DNA of 64,000 nucleotides from positions 82,413-146,412 of the forward strand of contig JAAFJY010000004.1 of assembly GCA_013299105.1 (NCBI GenBank), given 5' to 3'. This document shows, one piece after another, positions 27,122 through 36,807 of this stretch; within the stretch, counting starts at the first letter, position 1, and every line of letters starts with the position of its first letter. Under the pieces are notes generated by a model. That model ran no database searches, was not told where the DNA came from, and saw nothing but the letters and a program-made list of their open reading frames with translations. The position numbers and the translations under genes were made by a program. The DNA comes from Chitinophagales bacterium. GTDB taxonomy: Bacteria; Bacteroidota; Bacteroidia; Chitinophagales; Saprospiraceae.

Positions 27122-28669
27122 ATGGCACTCAAAAAGCTCCCTATTAGTTTACAGGATTTTCGGAAAATCATCGAAAACGGATTCAAATATATTGATAAGA
27201 CAAAGTACATTTATCAAATTTGCCAAAGCCCTGGTGCTTATTTTATGTCTCGTCCACGGCGCTTTGGCAAATCCATTACGATTTCCACCCTTGAAGAACT
27301 GTACTTGGGGAGTAAAGAATTGTTTAAAGGTTTGTGGATTGAGGACAAGTGGGATTGGAACAAAAAACACCCTGTGCTGCGTTTTTCTTTAACGACCATT
27401 GGCTATGAGAGCCTTGGACTAGGGCCTGCATTGGTCCAAGAGTTGAATTATCAGGCAGAAAAAAAAGGGCTCAAACTCAATCGATCAGGCATCGGTCCCT
27501 TGTTCAAAGAGCTCATTGAAGAGATGGGCAAGCAGGGAAAAGTAGTCGTGTTGATTGATGAGTACGATGCACCAATCATCAATTTTTTGGGAAAAGACCT
27601 CAATAAGGCCATTCAAAACCGAGACCTCCTACGGGAGTTTTACACCGTACTCAAAGACCTGGATTCTAGTATCGAGCTTGTTTTGCTAACTGGTGTCAGC
27701 AAATTCACCAAAGTAGGCATTTTCTCTGGCCTCAATAACCTGAGTGACCTGACCATGGATGCCCAATATGCCACCATGCTGGGCTACACCCAAGAGGAAC
27801 TGGAAAGCAATTTTGGGGAAGAAATTGAGATGACGGCTCAAAAAATGAACCTATCTCGTGCCGAATTACTTGCTGAAATGCGGATGTGGTACAATGGATA
27901 TCGGTTTCATACCAATGCGGATCGGGTTTACAATCCTGTATCTTGTAACTTGTTTTTTGAACGCCAAGAATTCCAAAATTTCTGGTTTTCAACTGGCACG
28001 CCTTCTTTTTTGGTCAGTATCCTCAAAGCCGAAGGGGTTTTCGACTTGCATTTTCCCGCTACCAGCTTGTCAGGTTTCGAAACCTTTGAACTCGACCAAC
28101 TCAAACCCATCGCCATATTGTTCCAAACAGGCTACCTCACCATCCAGAGCAAGGATGAAGATGGACTCGTTAGCCTCGATTATCCCAACAAGGAAGTGCG
28201 TGACGCTATGCTCGAAGTGCTCATTGAGAACTTTGTGGGGGTGGACACTGAGCTATCAGCAGCCTTGATCATCAAAATTCGCAATGCCTTTCGGGCCAAT
28301 GACTTGGAACGTGTGATGCAGATACTTCAGGAGGTGTTCAAAAAAGTACCCTTTTTCTTGCATGAGCGCTACCCTGAAAAGTTTTTTCACGCGGCCATTC
28401 ACTTGCTTTTTTCTTACCTGGGGGTGCGCATCCACAGCGAGGTATGCACCAGCGACGGGCGTATTGACAGCCTCGTGGAAACCGATACCCACGTTTACAT
28501 CCTCGAATACAAACTCAATCGGAGTGCCAAAGCCGCTTTGGAGCAAATCAAGCAAAAACGTTACTACCAAGCTTACTGGAATGTGGGAAAACCCGTGGAG
28601 GGCGTAGGGGTCAATTTTTCGAGCAAAACCAAAAATATCCAGGGCTGGGTGGCTGAAGTGGTGGCTTAA
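27122..28669 (+). CDS. AAA-ATPase-like / PD-(D/E)XK nuclease fusion (DUF1703 type), first paralogue
   Basis: A 515-residue protein of the AAA-ATPase_like plus PDDEXK_9 architecture. The ATPase has an unusual Walker A, SRPRRFGKS (residues 43-51), and Walker B VVVLIDEYD (141-149), followed by LLTGVSKF (sensor region). The C-terminal nuclease has GRIDSLVET with the metal-binding Asp near 449 and YILEYKL with the E-x-K pair near 462. The family is abundant and often multicopy in Bacteroidota, with no settled function; mobile or defence roles are guesses. A second copy is at 54779. A family A element follows 137 bp downstream. Confidence 0.85.
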   Translation: MALKKLPISLQDFRKIIENGFKYIDKTKYIYQICQSPGAYFMSRPRRFGKSITISTLEELYLGSKELFKGLWIEDKWDWNKKHPVLRFSLTTIGYESLGLGPALVQELNYQAEKKGLKLNRSGIGPLFKELIEEMGKQGKVVVLIDEYDAPIINFLGKDLNKAIQNRDLLREFYTVLKDLDSSIELVLLTGVSKFTKVGIFSGLNNLSDLTMDAQYATMLGYTQEELESNFGEEIEMTAQKMNLSRAELLAEMRMWYNGYRFHTNADRVYNPVSCNLFFERQEFQNFWFSTGTPSFLVSILKAEGVFDLHFPATSLSGFETFELDQLKPIAILFQTGYLTIQSKDEDGLVSLDYPNKEVRDAMLEVLIENFVGVDTELSAALIIKIRNAFRANDLERVMQILQEVFKKVPFFLHERYPEKFFHAAIHLLFSYLGVRIHSEVCTSDGRIDSLVETDTHVYILEYKLNRSAKAALEQIKQKRYYQAYWNVGKPVEGVGVNFSSKTKNIQGWVAEVVA

Positions 28670-28805
28670 GTTTTGTACCAGCCGAGTATTTATTTTCAAC
28701 GTCTTCCGAATAAACCATCTCTAAATGAAAGGTGCTAATACTCTTTTGCGATAAAATTTGGAAAATTGGTAGTTTTATGCTAAAAAAGTGCTACCTTAGT
28801 ACTAA

Positions 28806-29092
28806 GTAACGGTTCAAAAATAAACCTTTCCAATTTTTTAATTGCTTAGGTGTCAACGTCATGCTGGAAATCCGTAAAAAAGGGTGTGAAGTGTGTAAGT
28901 GTGAGTTCGGGTGTGTGGGCTTCGAGATTAAATTTAGTCTCCAATTGAAAACGAGGTTTCTTCACACTCAAACCCACACAAGCACACCCAAACCCAATTT
29001 TATCCGTGTTCCAAAAATGGCCTCGCGCAGCGAGGGCATAATCTATAAAGTACGCAGTTGCGATTTGGTAAGGTTTATTCGTGGCTTGTCAC
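28806..29092 (+). repeat. Dispersed element family A, copy A2
   Basis: Left end GTAACGGTTCAAAAATAAACC, right end GGTTTATTCGTGGCTTGTCAC. It includes a GTGTGAAGTGTGTAAGTGTG tract, its rough complement CACACTCAAACCCACACAAG, and the hairpin CCTCGC-GCA-GCGAGG. It ends 17 bp before the start of the propeller gene and so supplies that gene's upstream region. Confidence 0.85.
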
Positions 29093-29109
29093 TAAACTAT
29101 AAACACAGC

Positions 29110-30048
29110 ATGAAATTCGCAATGACCTTTTTGGGCTTACATTCGGCCTTGCTCTGCTTTGCTCAAACTACTCCGCCATCAACTGAGCTGCTCATCACCG
29201 CCTTGCGCACGGGTGATACCGAAATTTTTGCCATCAACCCCCAAACCGGAGATGCCCGCAACATCAGCCGGGCCTTGGGTACGGAGGAACGCTACCCGCA
29301 ATGGTCGCCGGATGGTCGGCAAATCGTTTATACGTCCAATCGGGGCGATGGTCAAACCTACAACCTCTTCATCACCAATGCTGACGGCGGCAAAGTCAAA
29401 CGCTTGACCCAAATGATGGTGGGCTCAGTTGCGTATTGGGCCAGTTGGACCGCCGATGGCCAGTGGATTTACTTCAATGAAGGCAAAACTTCCAAGGTTT
29501 GCAGGGTAAAACCCGATGGCAGCGGCTTCCAAGTCATGGCTGAAGGGCGCGATGCCAATGTTTCGCCCGATGGCACCAAATTGGTTTATACCCAGCAAGG
29601 ACCTAATGGTTACGGTGTATGGGTGATGAATGTGGACGGCAGCAACCGCACCCAAATCATTCCCAATGAATCACAAATCGGCGGCATCGCCCCGGTGTGG
29701 TCGCCCGATAGCAAAAAAGTGGCTTTTTCGATGCAAGTGGGCGAGTTTGCCGAGATTTTCTCCTGCAATGCCGATGGCAGCGACTTGCAGCAGTTGACCC
29801 AATTGAGCCAGATCAGCTCGTCGCCCGCTTTTTCGCCCGATGGGCAATGGATTACCTTTCGTGTGACCAACGAAGCTTACTGGCGCGACGCCAAAACCCG
29901 CGACAAAACCTACCAGGAAAAAGTGGCCGACAAGCGCCCGGTTTGGCTCATGAAGGCCGATGGCAGCAACCCGGTTTTGCTCGAAGCCCTGCATTACCAG
30001 TGCGCCATGGACGGCAGTCGCGCCGAGTGGCGGCCTGGGAAGAAGTAA
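29110..30048 (+). CDS. Secreted TolB-like beta-propeller (PD40) protein
   Basis: A 312-residue protein with a signal peptide (MKFAMTFLGLHSALLCFAQ) and at least five WD40-like PD40 repeats: WSPDGRQIVYTSNRGDGQ, WTADGQWIYF, VSPDGTKLVYT, WSPDSKKVAFS and FSPDGQWITF. The propeller probably binds a ligand or protein in the periplasm or outside; there is no enzymatic motif. ATG 29110 was chosen because upstream frame extension runs through element A2. The next gene starts 49 bp later in the same direction. Confidence 0.87.
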   Translation: MKFAMTFLGLHSALLCFAQTTPPSTELLITALRTGDTEIFAINPQTGDARNISRALGTEERYPQWSPDGRQIVYTSNRGDGQTYNLFITNADGGKVKRLTQMMVGSVAYWASWTADGQWIYFNEGKTSKVCRVKPDGSGFQVMAEGRDANVSPDGTKLVYTQQGPNGYGVWVMNVDGSNRTQIIPNESQIGGIAPVWSPDSKKVAFSMQVGEFAEIFSCNADGSDLQQLTQLSQISSSPAFSPDGQWITFRVTNEAYWRDAKTRDKTYQEKVADKRPVWLMKADGSNPVLLEALHYQCAMDGSRAEWRPGKK

Positions 30049-30097
30049 TTATAGTTTTCAGACCAACTCAAATCTTTCAGCTCAAATCCAAACTTTC

Positions 30098-31480
30098 ATG
30101 AAGATCGCAACAACAACATTCTCCTTGCTATTTTGCCTTTTTTGCAGTGTACTGGGGGCACAAACTTTTCCCAATACTTTGGTTCATGGGCCGCTCAAAG
30201 TGTCGCCCAATCAGCGTTACCTGGTGCACGCTGATGGCACTCCATTCTATTGGCTTGGCGATACGGCCTGGGAGCTTTTTCACCGCCTTAACCGGGAAGA
30301 GGCCGATACTTACCTCAAAAACCGCTTCGACAAGGGTTTTACCGTCATCCAGGCGGTAGCTTTGGCCGAAATTGATGGCTTGGGCGACCCCAACCCTTAC
30401 GGCGAAATACCCTTGGAAAACAACGACCCCACCAAGCCCCGCGAAGCCTATTTCAAGCACGTGGATTACATCGTTGACAAGGCGGCTGACCTTGGGCTTT
30501 ACATCGCCCTGCTGCCAACATGGGGCGATAAATTGTTCAAAGAAAGATGGGGCAAAGGCCCAGAAATTTTCAATACAAGCAATGCCAAAGTGTACGGCGA
30601 ATGGATCGGCCAACGCTACAAAGATCGCAAAAACATCATTTGGGTGCTCGGTGGCGACCGCAATCCCCGCGACCAAAACGACATTGAAGTATGGCGGGCC
30701 ATGGCCGCTGGCATCGAAAAAGCAGTGGGCGGAGCTGAAAAGGCCCTGATGACTTTTCACCCGCAGCCCAACGACCTCGCCAATGGCGGTGCAGGTAAGT
30801 GGTTTCACAACGATGCTTGGTTTGATTTCAACATGTTCCAAACGGGCCATTGCCGTGAAAACAACGTTTATGACCGCATTCAGGTAGCTTACCAGCGCAC
30901 ACCGATCAAACCGACCATCGACGGCGAGTCAATCTACGAAGACCATCCAGTATGCTTCAATCGAAACGACTTGGGGCTGTCTAGCGCCTATGATGTACGC
31001 AAGTATGCCTGGCTGGACGTATTCGCTGGGGCTTTCGGCCATACTTATGGTTGCCACGACATTTGGCAAATGTATTCGCCCCAAAAAGAGTCAGTGAATG
31101 GGGCTTCGATCCCTTGGAAAACGGCTATGGATTTGCCAGCGGCTGGTCAAATGCAGCACCTGCGCCGCTTGATTGAGTCGCGCCCCATGTTAGAGCGCAT
31201 TCCGAATCAAGCATTGATTGTGAGCGCCCGCAATGCCAACGACCGCATTCAAGCCACCAGCGGCAAAAACTACGCTTTCATTTATACCGCCCAAGGGAAG
31301 GAAATCAGCGTAAAATTGGGCACGATTGCTGGAGCCAAAGTAAAAGCCGCTTGGTACAACCCCCGCGACGGCAAAAGCACCGAGGCTGGAGAAGCACTCA
31401 ACAAAGGCATCAAAGTGTACAAAGCACCCGGCAGTGGCTATGGCCAGGACTGGTGCTTGGTCTTGGATTTTGTGAAGTAA
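30098..31480 (+). CDS. Exported glycoside hydrolase, GH140/DUF4038-like (apiosidase-type)
   Basis: A 460-residue exported protein with signal peptide (MKIATTTFSLLFCLFCSVLGAQ). The DUF4038-type TIM barrel starts with HADGTPFYWLGDTAWELFHR, then has VLGGDRNP near residue 184 and PTIDGESIYEDHP near 275. The Asp and Glu in these segments are the likely catalytic pair. The C-terminal DUF5060-like part contains YTAQGKEISVKLG and AAWYNPRDGKS. GH140 enzymes release apiose from rhamnogalacturonan II; the exact sugar here is inferred. It probably forms an operon with the propeller protein. Confidence 0.85.
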   Translation: MKIATTTFSLLFCLFCSVLGAQTFPNTLVHGPLKVSPNQRYLVHADGTPFYWLGDTAWELFHRLNREEADTYLKNRFDKGFTVIQAVALAEIDGLGDPNPYGEIPLENNDPTKPREAYFKHVDYIVDKAADLGLYIALLPTWGDKLFKERWGKGPEIFNTSNAKVYGEWIGQRYKDRKNIIWVLGGDRNPRDQNDIEVWRAMAAGIEKAVGGAEKALMTFHPQPNDLANGGAGKWFHNDAWFDFNMFQTGHCRENNVYDRIQVAYQRTPIKPTIDGESIYEDHPVCFNRNDLGLSSAYDVRKYAWLDVFAGAFGHTYGCHDIWQMYSPQKESVNGASIPWKTAMDLPAAGQMQHLRRLIESRPMLERIPNQALIVSARNANDRIQATSGKNYAFIYTAQGKEISVKLGTIAGAKVKAAWYNPRDGKSTEAGEALNKGIKVYKAPGSGYGQDWCLVLDFVK

Positions 31481-31484
31481 AATA

Positions 31485-31635
31485 GAGTTGAAATGTTGAG
31501 GGTTGAAATGTTGAAAAGAGGGCTTCGATCTGCATGCTTAGACAGCGGCGGTTTAAACAAAAAGTGATGGTCAACATCACAGGTCCGCGTCACTTTGGCT
31601 CTCTTCAACCCTTCAACATTTCAACCTTTCAACTC
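31485..31635. terminator. Long inverted repeat between convergent genes
   Basis: The left arm (31485-31520) and right arm (31600-31635) are imperfect complements built from repeated GTTGAAATGTTGA-type units, enclosing about 80 nt. It separates two convergent genes, so it may act as a bidirectional terminator. No T tract typical of a simple terminator is present. Confidence 0.5.
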
Positions 31636-31639
31636 TCTC

Positions 31640-32992
31640 TCAAATTCCCCTAAACGGATCATCCGGGAATCGAATCAACTGCGCTTGGCCTTTTTCCAAC
31701 TCGATCCAATGACACAGCAGCATGCCAATGCCCGCAGCACCTTGCATGTAACCCGACTGGGCTTGTAAGTTATCGGGTTGGCTGCGGTTTTCGGCTTGGA
31801 TCCAACGCAGGCCCTGGGCGTCGGCAGTGGAGTGTTTGAGCAAGTCTTGGGTATGTAGCCAGGCGTACTCGCGGTACTTTTTCTTTTTGCTCATTTTAAA
31901 TACCGTGAGGTAAAACTCTGCCACCCCCGCATTTCCACAACACTGGCTGACATTGTTCCAAAAACCCGGCGTGCGCTGCTTAGGAATGGAGGTATTCATG
32001 GTGGCTGCTACGGCTTCGTCCCAGGCTTTTTGCCAGATTTTGCGCTGTTTTTTGTAAGACGTATACAAGGTGTAGTACAAACGCGCCGTACCCACCGGAC
32101 CATGACAATAACCCAGGTAAAACAAGTCTTTGCCGTCGCCTTCTTCGTGGTGGCAAATCAAACCATCTGGCTTTTTGATCGCTTGCAAATAGCGCGCGCC
32201 GTTGAGCGCCGGGCGCAGGTAACGCCCTTCTTCTAAGATTTTGAACAATTCAGCCTGGAAAAAAGCCACTCCAGCAGTGCCGTGCGAAAAATTGGGCATG
32301 GTGCGCTCAAAACCTGGCCACATGCGCCATTTCCATTGCTCGGCGGTCACGCGTACCGATTGGAGCGAAAGCCAATTGCCTACATTCGCGGCCAGTTCCA
32401 ACCAAGTGAAGTTTTTGGTTTCGCGGTAAGCGTACAAAAGGAACAGGCCAATGCCCGCATTGCCCGAAATGATGTCGGTGACCATGCCCCAATGGGTGAT
32501 TTCACCACGGGTCTCAGCATTGTTGATCAGCAGTTTTAGCGCACGCTCAAAGGCTTGGTTGTAGCGCTCATCCTTGGTGGCTTTGTAGGCTTCGCGCAGG
32601 GTGAAGGCGATGCCACTCAGGCCGCTGTACAATCCCGCAGCCCCACTGCGATCCAGGTCGAACAATTGGGTTGGCATTTTAGCCAACAAGTAATTGGCTC
32701 CGGCTTTGGCCTCCTCCAGGTATTCCGCTTTGCCCAAAGCATGGTGAGCTTCCAGGTAAAACAAGACTACTCCTGGGCTGCCGCTGTACAGATCTAGGCT
32801 GCTGCGAGCCATTCCAGTGTCGGCGGGTGCAACTACCCAGGCGGTTCCCTCCGGGGTTTCCAGTTTGTGCTTGCTCAACCACAGGTGGATGCGCTGGATG
32901 CTGTCGGTCAGCGCTTGGCTGTTGTTGGCCCAGCCAGAAATTTGAAAAAGCAAAAAGAAGAGGCCCAATGCCCCCAATTGACGACGATTCAT
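31640..32992 (-). CDS. Exported LanC-like protein
   Basis: A 450-residue alpha/alpha-barrel protein of the lanthionine-synthetase-C-like family with an N-terminal signal peptide (LGALGLFFLLFQISGWAN). GxxG repeats such as LYSGSPGVVLFY, LYSGLSGIAF, ISGNAGIGLFLLY, FSHGTAGVAFF and MQGAAGIGMLL mark the barrel. The zinc ligands are in GYCHGPVG (near 295) and SQCCGNAG (near 348). LanC cyclases add Cys thiols to dehydroamino acids in the cytoplasm; export of this one argues for another role. No precursor peptide or dehydratase gene lies nearby. Confidence 0.85.
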   Translation of the reverse strand: MNRRQLGALGLFFLLFQISGWANNSQALTDSIQRIHLWLSKHKLETPEGTAWVVAPADTGMARSSLDLYSGSPGVVLFYLEAHHALGKAEYLEEAKAGANYLLAKMPTQLFDLDRSGAAGLYSGLSGIAFTLREAYKATKDERYNQAFERALKLLINNAETRGEITHWGMVTDIISGNAGIGLFLLYAYRETKNFTWLELAANVGNWLSLQSVRVTAEQWKWRMWPGFERTMPNFSHGTAGVAFFQAELFKILEEGRYLRPALNGARYLQAIKKPDGLICHHEEGDGKDLFYLGYCHGPVGTARLYYTLYTSYKKQRKIWQKAWDEAVAATMNTSIPKQRTPGFWNNVSQCCGNAGVAEFYLTVFKMSKKKKYREYAWLHTQDLLKHSTADAQGLRWIQAENRSQPDNLQAQSGYMQGAAGIGMLLCHWIELEKGQAQLIRFPDDPFRGI

Positions 32993-33008
32993 GAGATTTT
33001 AGACTTCG

Positions 33009-33734
33009 TTACTCCAAATCAAAGTTAGGCTGCAATTCTTTTTCGCGTTGGCGATAAAACTCGTTGACGATGTTGATCACTTCTTCAGGGTCGTCGGTGA
33101 TCGGCAAAAGATCAAGGTCATCAGCCGAGATGTTGTTCTCTTTCTCCAACATCACTTCTTTCATCCAGTCCTTAAGGCCCATCCAGAATTTGGTACCTAC
33201 CAAAATGATCGGCACCTTGGAGATCTTTTTGGTTTGCACCAGGGTCATCACCTCAAACACCTCGTCCATCGTACCAAAACCGCCGGGCAGGGCCACAAAG
33301 GCCTGAGCGTACTTCACAAACATCACTTTGCGAATGAAAAAGTAGCGGAAATTGAGGCTTTTGTCGCGGTCGATGTAATTGTTGTTGTTTTGCTCAAAGG
33401 GCAGGTTGATGTTCAGGCCCACGGATTTTCCTCCCAGCAGTTGGGCACCTTTGTTGCCCGCTTCCATGATACCAGGACCGCCACCAGTGATCACGCCATA
33501 CCCTTCGAGGGTGAGGCGCCGGGCGATGTCAACGGCAAGTTTGTAATAAGGGTGATCGGGTTTGGTACGGGCCGAACCAAAGATAGACACACAGGGGCCA
33601 ATGGCGTTTAAGGTCTCAAAACCCTCTACAAATTCTGAAATTACTTTGAACATGGTCCAGGAATTCTGCCCCTTCAAGGCGTGCGACCAGTTCTTCATTT
33701 TCAATGAGCCATTGGATTGATCAAGTTCTGACAT
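33009..33734 (-). CDS. TIGR00730/LOG-family Rossmann protein
   Basis: A 241-residue cytoplasmic protein. It carries VSIFGSARTKPDHPYY, GYGVITGGGPGIMEAGNKGA and the family motif PGGFGTMDE near residues 148-156, the phosphoribohydrolase site of LOG (cytokinin-activating) proteins. Bacterial members hydrolyse nucleoside monophosphates or are of unknown role. ATG 33734 was chosen because the family starts close to here; the extended frame upstream runs through intergenic DNA. Confidence 0.9.
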   Translation of the reverse strand: MSELDQSNGSLKMKNWSHALKGQNSWTMFKVISEFVEGFETLNAIGPCVSIFGSARTKPDHPYYKLAVDIARRLTLEGYGVITGGGPGIMEAGNKGAQLLGGKSVGLNINLPFEQNNNNYIDRDKSLNFRYFFIRKVMFVKYAQAFVALPGGFGTMDEVFEVMTLVQTKKISKVPIILVGTKFWMGLKDWMKEVMLEKENNISADDLDLLPITDDPEEVINIVNEFYRQREKELQPNFDLE

Positions 33735-33976
33735 AATTTTAGGTTTTTTAGCGTGCGAACCATGCGCACTTTTGATGAATTCATGCTGGAAAAAGGACAG
33801 CAGATTAAAAACGCTTTTGTGCTGGGAAAGATGTTCAGTTCCCGGCAAACTTTCAAATGTAGGAGGTTTTTGGAGATTTTTATGAGAAAATGGATGGTTT
33901 TTATTTTTTCAAGCCGAATGCCCAAGCTGAGATACTCCAAGATTGATCCGTATCACCCTTTTCATATGCATAAAAC

Positions 33977-34143
33977 GGTCCGCGAAGCGGGCCAATTCTG
34001 AAAATGCTGCGAAATTTCCGTTGCTGAAATTTGTGATTTTCATGGTGAATATGAAGCGTTTATGACCGCAAAGCGGGCCAATTCTCTAATTCTTTAAAAT
34101 TCTTGTTTTGGTTAACGTCACGCAAGTAATTCTGTAATTCTGC
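33977..34143 (+). repeat. Dispersed repeat C, copy C1 and partial copy
   Basis: Two CCGC-GAA/AAA-GCGG hairpins are each followed by GCCAATTCT (33977-33998 and 34064-34085). After the second comes TCTAATTCTTTAAAATTC and GTCACGCAAGTAATTC. The second part matches 43415-43486 in reverse. These repeats fill the 492-bp gap before the patatin gene; no gene is visible in it. Confidence 0.65.
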
Positions 34144-34226
34144 AAATTCTGATTCAGACAAAAAATCATGTAAGGTCAACGTCGCGCAAGTAATGCTGAG
34201 GACAAAAAAGTACATCACTCAACTGT

Positions 34227-36716
34227 TTACTTTTTATCCTCATTTTTCATCGGCCTTACCCGCTCCTTGAACCAAATATCCGCTTTTTCCAAAGCCTCAT
34301 GGCAAGCACTGTCCATACTCAGCATGTTGTTTTTGGTCAAAACCCTCGTCAAAGGCAGATTTTGACGGGTTTGGACCATCATGTGCAGCGCTGAATCGCG
34401 TTTCAAAGTGTTTTTTACCCGCTCCAGGGCGGTGGTGGCGTGGCCAGAAAAAAGCGTTTTGGTCATGGTCAAAATGGGGATGATGCCCTCACCGGGGGTG
34501 GACTCCTCCAGTTTTATGTTAGGATTTTGCCCTGAATAGTTTGGCGCTTCATTCATGATGGCGATGATGAAAAAACGCAGTTTTTTAGACAGCGGATCAC
34601 GGCTATTTTTTTGCCAATCCGCACAGGCATTGTACAAGTCCATCGCGGTATCCAAGCCATAGTTTTCGTAATAGGCCCCATCTACATAGTTGCCCAATCC
34701 TGGAAAATGGGCGGATGCCGAAATCCAGGGAAACAACTCGGCCATGTTGGCGGCCTGGATGATCGCCAAGTCTTTTTTGGGGTTCAAATGCTGGTAAAAA
34801 TCAATGGCATTGGCGAAGTGGCGGTTCTCTTGGACATTGATCAATGGATTGACCAAGACTCGTTTGCCCGTTTGCACCTGGGTAGCATTGGCAAAAAACA
34901 AGGGCAAATCGGTGCGGATGGTATCATTTTGCAGGTACAGTTGGCTGAAAGCCTGCCACCCAAACTGTTTTTTCCGATTGGCAGGTCCCAGGTTCAAGAA
35001 CTCTGTGCGGGATTTTTTATTCAAGGCCTTGTGGATGGCCGCGCTCTCTTCTTGGCACAAACGGGTGTTGCGGTTGGCAATGTTGCGGTGAAAAACTAGG
35101 TAAAGGTACTTCCTAAACACGCTGCTGTAAAACAAACCTGCCAAGCCAGAACTGATGAAATTTCGCTTGTACATCCTTTGGCAGAACTCATCGGGGCTGG
35201 GCAAAGACGCCGAGTCGAGTCGGGCTTTTTCCCAGTAGGCCAGGGTGGCTACCGTACCCGGTGCACTGCCCGATACTGCGCTGATGGCCAAAGTATGCGA
35301 TTTTAGGTCGAAGCCATGTTTTTTTTGCAAAATGGTATCCAAATGCAGCAATGCGCTCGACACCCAGTAACCTGCCCTAGAGCCGCCGCCTTGTCCTGCT
35401 ACGATGAACACTGGATATTGGTCCTGGGCTTTGAGGGAATCCACGCGGTCGGCTTGCCATTGGTCCATGTACGCTTCGATGTTCATTCTTTTCAAGGGGG
35501 TACTGCGCGTGTACAAGTCATACTCCGCCGAATCGGGCCCGCCTGCAAAAAACAAGAGGAAAACGAAAACAACCCACAAGACAAACAAGGTGAGGTTGAG
35601 GTATTGAAAAAGACCTTGCTTGGGTTTTGGGTCCAAAGGGTCTTTTTGGCTGCCGCTGTCCATGGCTTCCGACACCAAGCGCTTGCCCGTGAAGTACATC
35701 AAATCGGCGAGGATCAATAAAAAACCCATGCCACCGTAAACAAACAACAAAGGAGACAAGGGCTCCAATTGAGGGCTGAAAGTGGCGTAAATGGCAAACA
35801 ATAAATTGAGTACCAGTAAAATGCGGAAGTAAAAGCGATTGCCAGCTAGGAAAGGATCGGTTTCAGTAGATACTTCTTTGCGGAATCCGGTAAGTTTTAA
35901 AAAGAAGGCATCCAGGTGGGTGAACAAGTGCCCGATCGAATCGGTCAAACTCACCAAAACATAGCCCAAGCCTTTCTTTTGGAAGCGCAGCGATTTTTCT
36001 TTGGAAACCATTAAGGCAGGTGAGGGGCCCGTGATCAGCCAGAAGATGAACATCGAGAGCAAGATGGATAACTTGAATCCCACTTCTTTTTCCACTGCCT
36101 TGGTAAGCTGAATTTGGATTAAAATGAAAGCAAAAAACAGGCTAAAAAACAAAGCTTGTGCCCGGTAGGGATTTTTGATGCTGAGTTCGAGTACCCAGTA
36201 GCTCAGTGTCAAGGCGGCAATCAAAACCCAATATTTGGTCCCGTCAAAAGTTTCCCAGGCTTCTTCAACGGCCATGGTGGCCACCAAAAAAATCAAAAAA
36301 GACATCAGCCCCCAAAAGCGCAAAACCACTTTGTAAGCACGCTGCTTGTGGAGTTCCTGGTAGGTTTTTTCATCCAGCAAATGCCAGGGAATGATCCAAA
36401 TCGAAACGCTGTAAACGCTCAACAAGACCCCAGTGAGGACGATGGTCAAACCCGAATTTTTGTTACTGAGCAGCAAACTCATGATGTCGCGCCCCACCGT
36501 GCTGGAGATGAGCAAGTACGCAATGGCCAACTGAATGAGCACAATGTACCAAGCCTGCACATGCGCAAAACAAACCTGAAAGAAAACGGGGAGTTGGGCC
36601 CGCTGTGCCACTTTCTTGTACAGCTTTTTTTGCGACCCAAATCGAAAATTGAGGGCGAAAAAATATATGGCTAAAAGGGTTGCGATCAAACCCAGGTATG
36701 GCGCAGCGGCATTCAT
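34227..36716 (-). CDS. Polytopic membrane protein with C-terminal patatin-like phospholipase domain
   Basis: An 829-residue protein. The first 400 residues hold about nine to ten hydrophobic segments. The C-terminal half has a patatin fold: oxyanion motif GQGGGSRAG near residue 440, nucleophile elbow SAVSGSAPG near 478 (GxSxG with Ala in place of the first Gly) and catalytic Asp in YVDGAYYENYG near 675. The likely activity is lipid acyl hydrolysis at the inner membrane. The fusion of a large membrane domain to patatin is less common than soluble patatins. It is a single gene. Confidence 0.85.
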   Translation of the reverse strand: MNAAAPYLGLIATLLAIYFFALNFRFGSQKKLYKKVAQRAQLPVFFQVCFAHVQAWYIVLIQLAIAYLLISSTVGRDIMSLLLSNKNSGLTIVLTGVLLSVYSVSIWIIPWHLLDEKTYQELHKQRAYKVVLRFWGLMSFLIFLVATMAVEEAWETFDGTKYWVLIAALTLSYWVLELSIKNPYRAQALFFSLFFAFILIQIQLTKAVEKEVGFKLSILLSMFIFWLITGPSPALMVSKEKSLRFQKKGLGYVLVSLTDSIGHLFTHLDAFFLKLTGFRKEVSTETDPFLAGNRFYFRILLVLNLLFAIYATFSPQLEPLSPLLFVYGGMGFLLILADLMYFTGKRLVSEAMDSGSQKDPLDPKPKQGLFQYLNLTLFVLWVVFVFLLFFAGGPDSAEYDLYTRSTPLKRMNIEAYMDQWQADRVDSLKAQDQYPVFIVAGQGGGSRAGYWVSSALLHLDTILQKKHGFDLKSHTLAISAVSGSAPGTVATLAYWEKARLDSASLPSPDEFCQRMYKRNFISSGLAGLFYSSVFRKYLYLVFHRNIANRNTRLCQEESAAIHKALNKKSRTEFLNLGPANRKKQFGWQAFSQLYLQNDTIRTDLPLFFANATQVQTGKRVLVNPLINVQENRHFANAIDFYQHLNPKKDLAIIQAANMAELFPWISASAHFPGLGNYVDGAYYENYGLDTAMDLYNACADWQKNSRDPLSKKLRFFIIAIMNEAPNYSGQNPNIKLEESTPGEGIIPILTMTKTLFSGHATTALERVKNTLKRDSALHMMVQTRQNLPLTRVLTKNNMLSMDSACHEALEKADIWFKERVRPMKNEDKK

Positions 36717-36807
36717 CGAATAGCATGGGTTTTTAGGTGAAAGGGGCAGTTGGTGTGAAATGTACGAAAAATCTAATTATTCAAACTCATCTTTAGGAAA
36801 AGAATCC

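Noticed and set aside
28861..29109. N-terminal extension of the propeller protein
   Set aside because: The extension is translated from dispersed element A2; the signal peptide starts at 29110.
29960..30097. Upstream extension of the GH140-like frame
   Set aside because: It overlaps the end of the propeller gene in another frame; the signal peptide begins at 30098.
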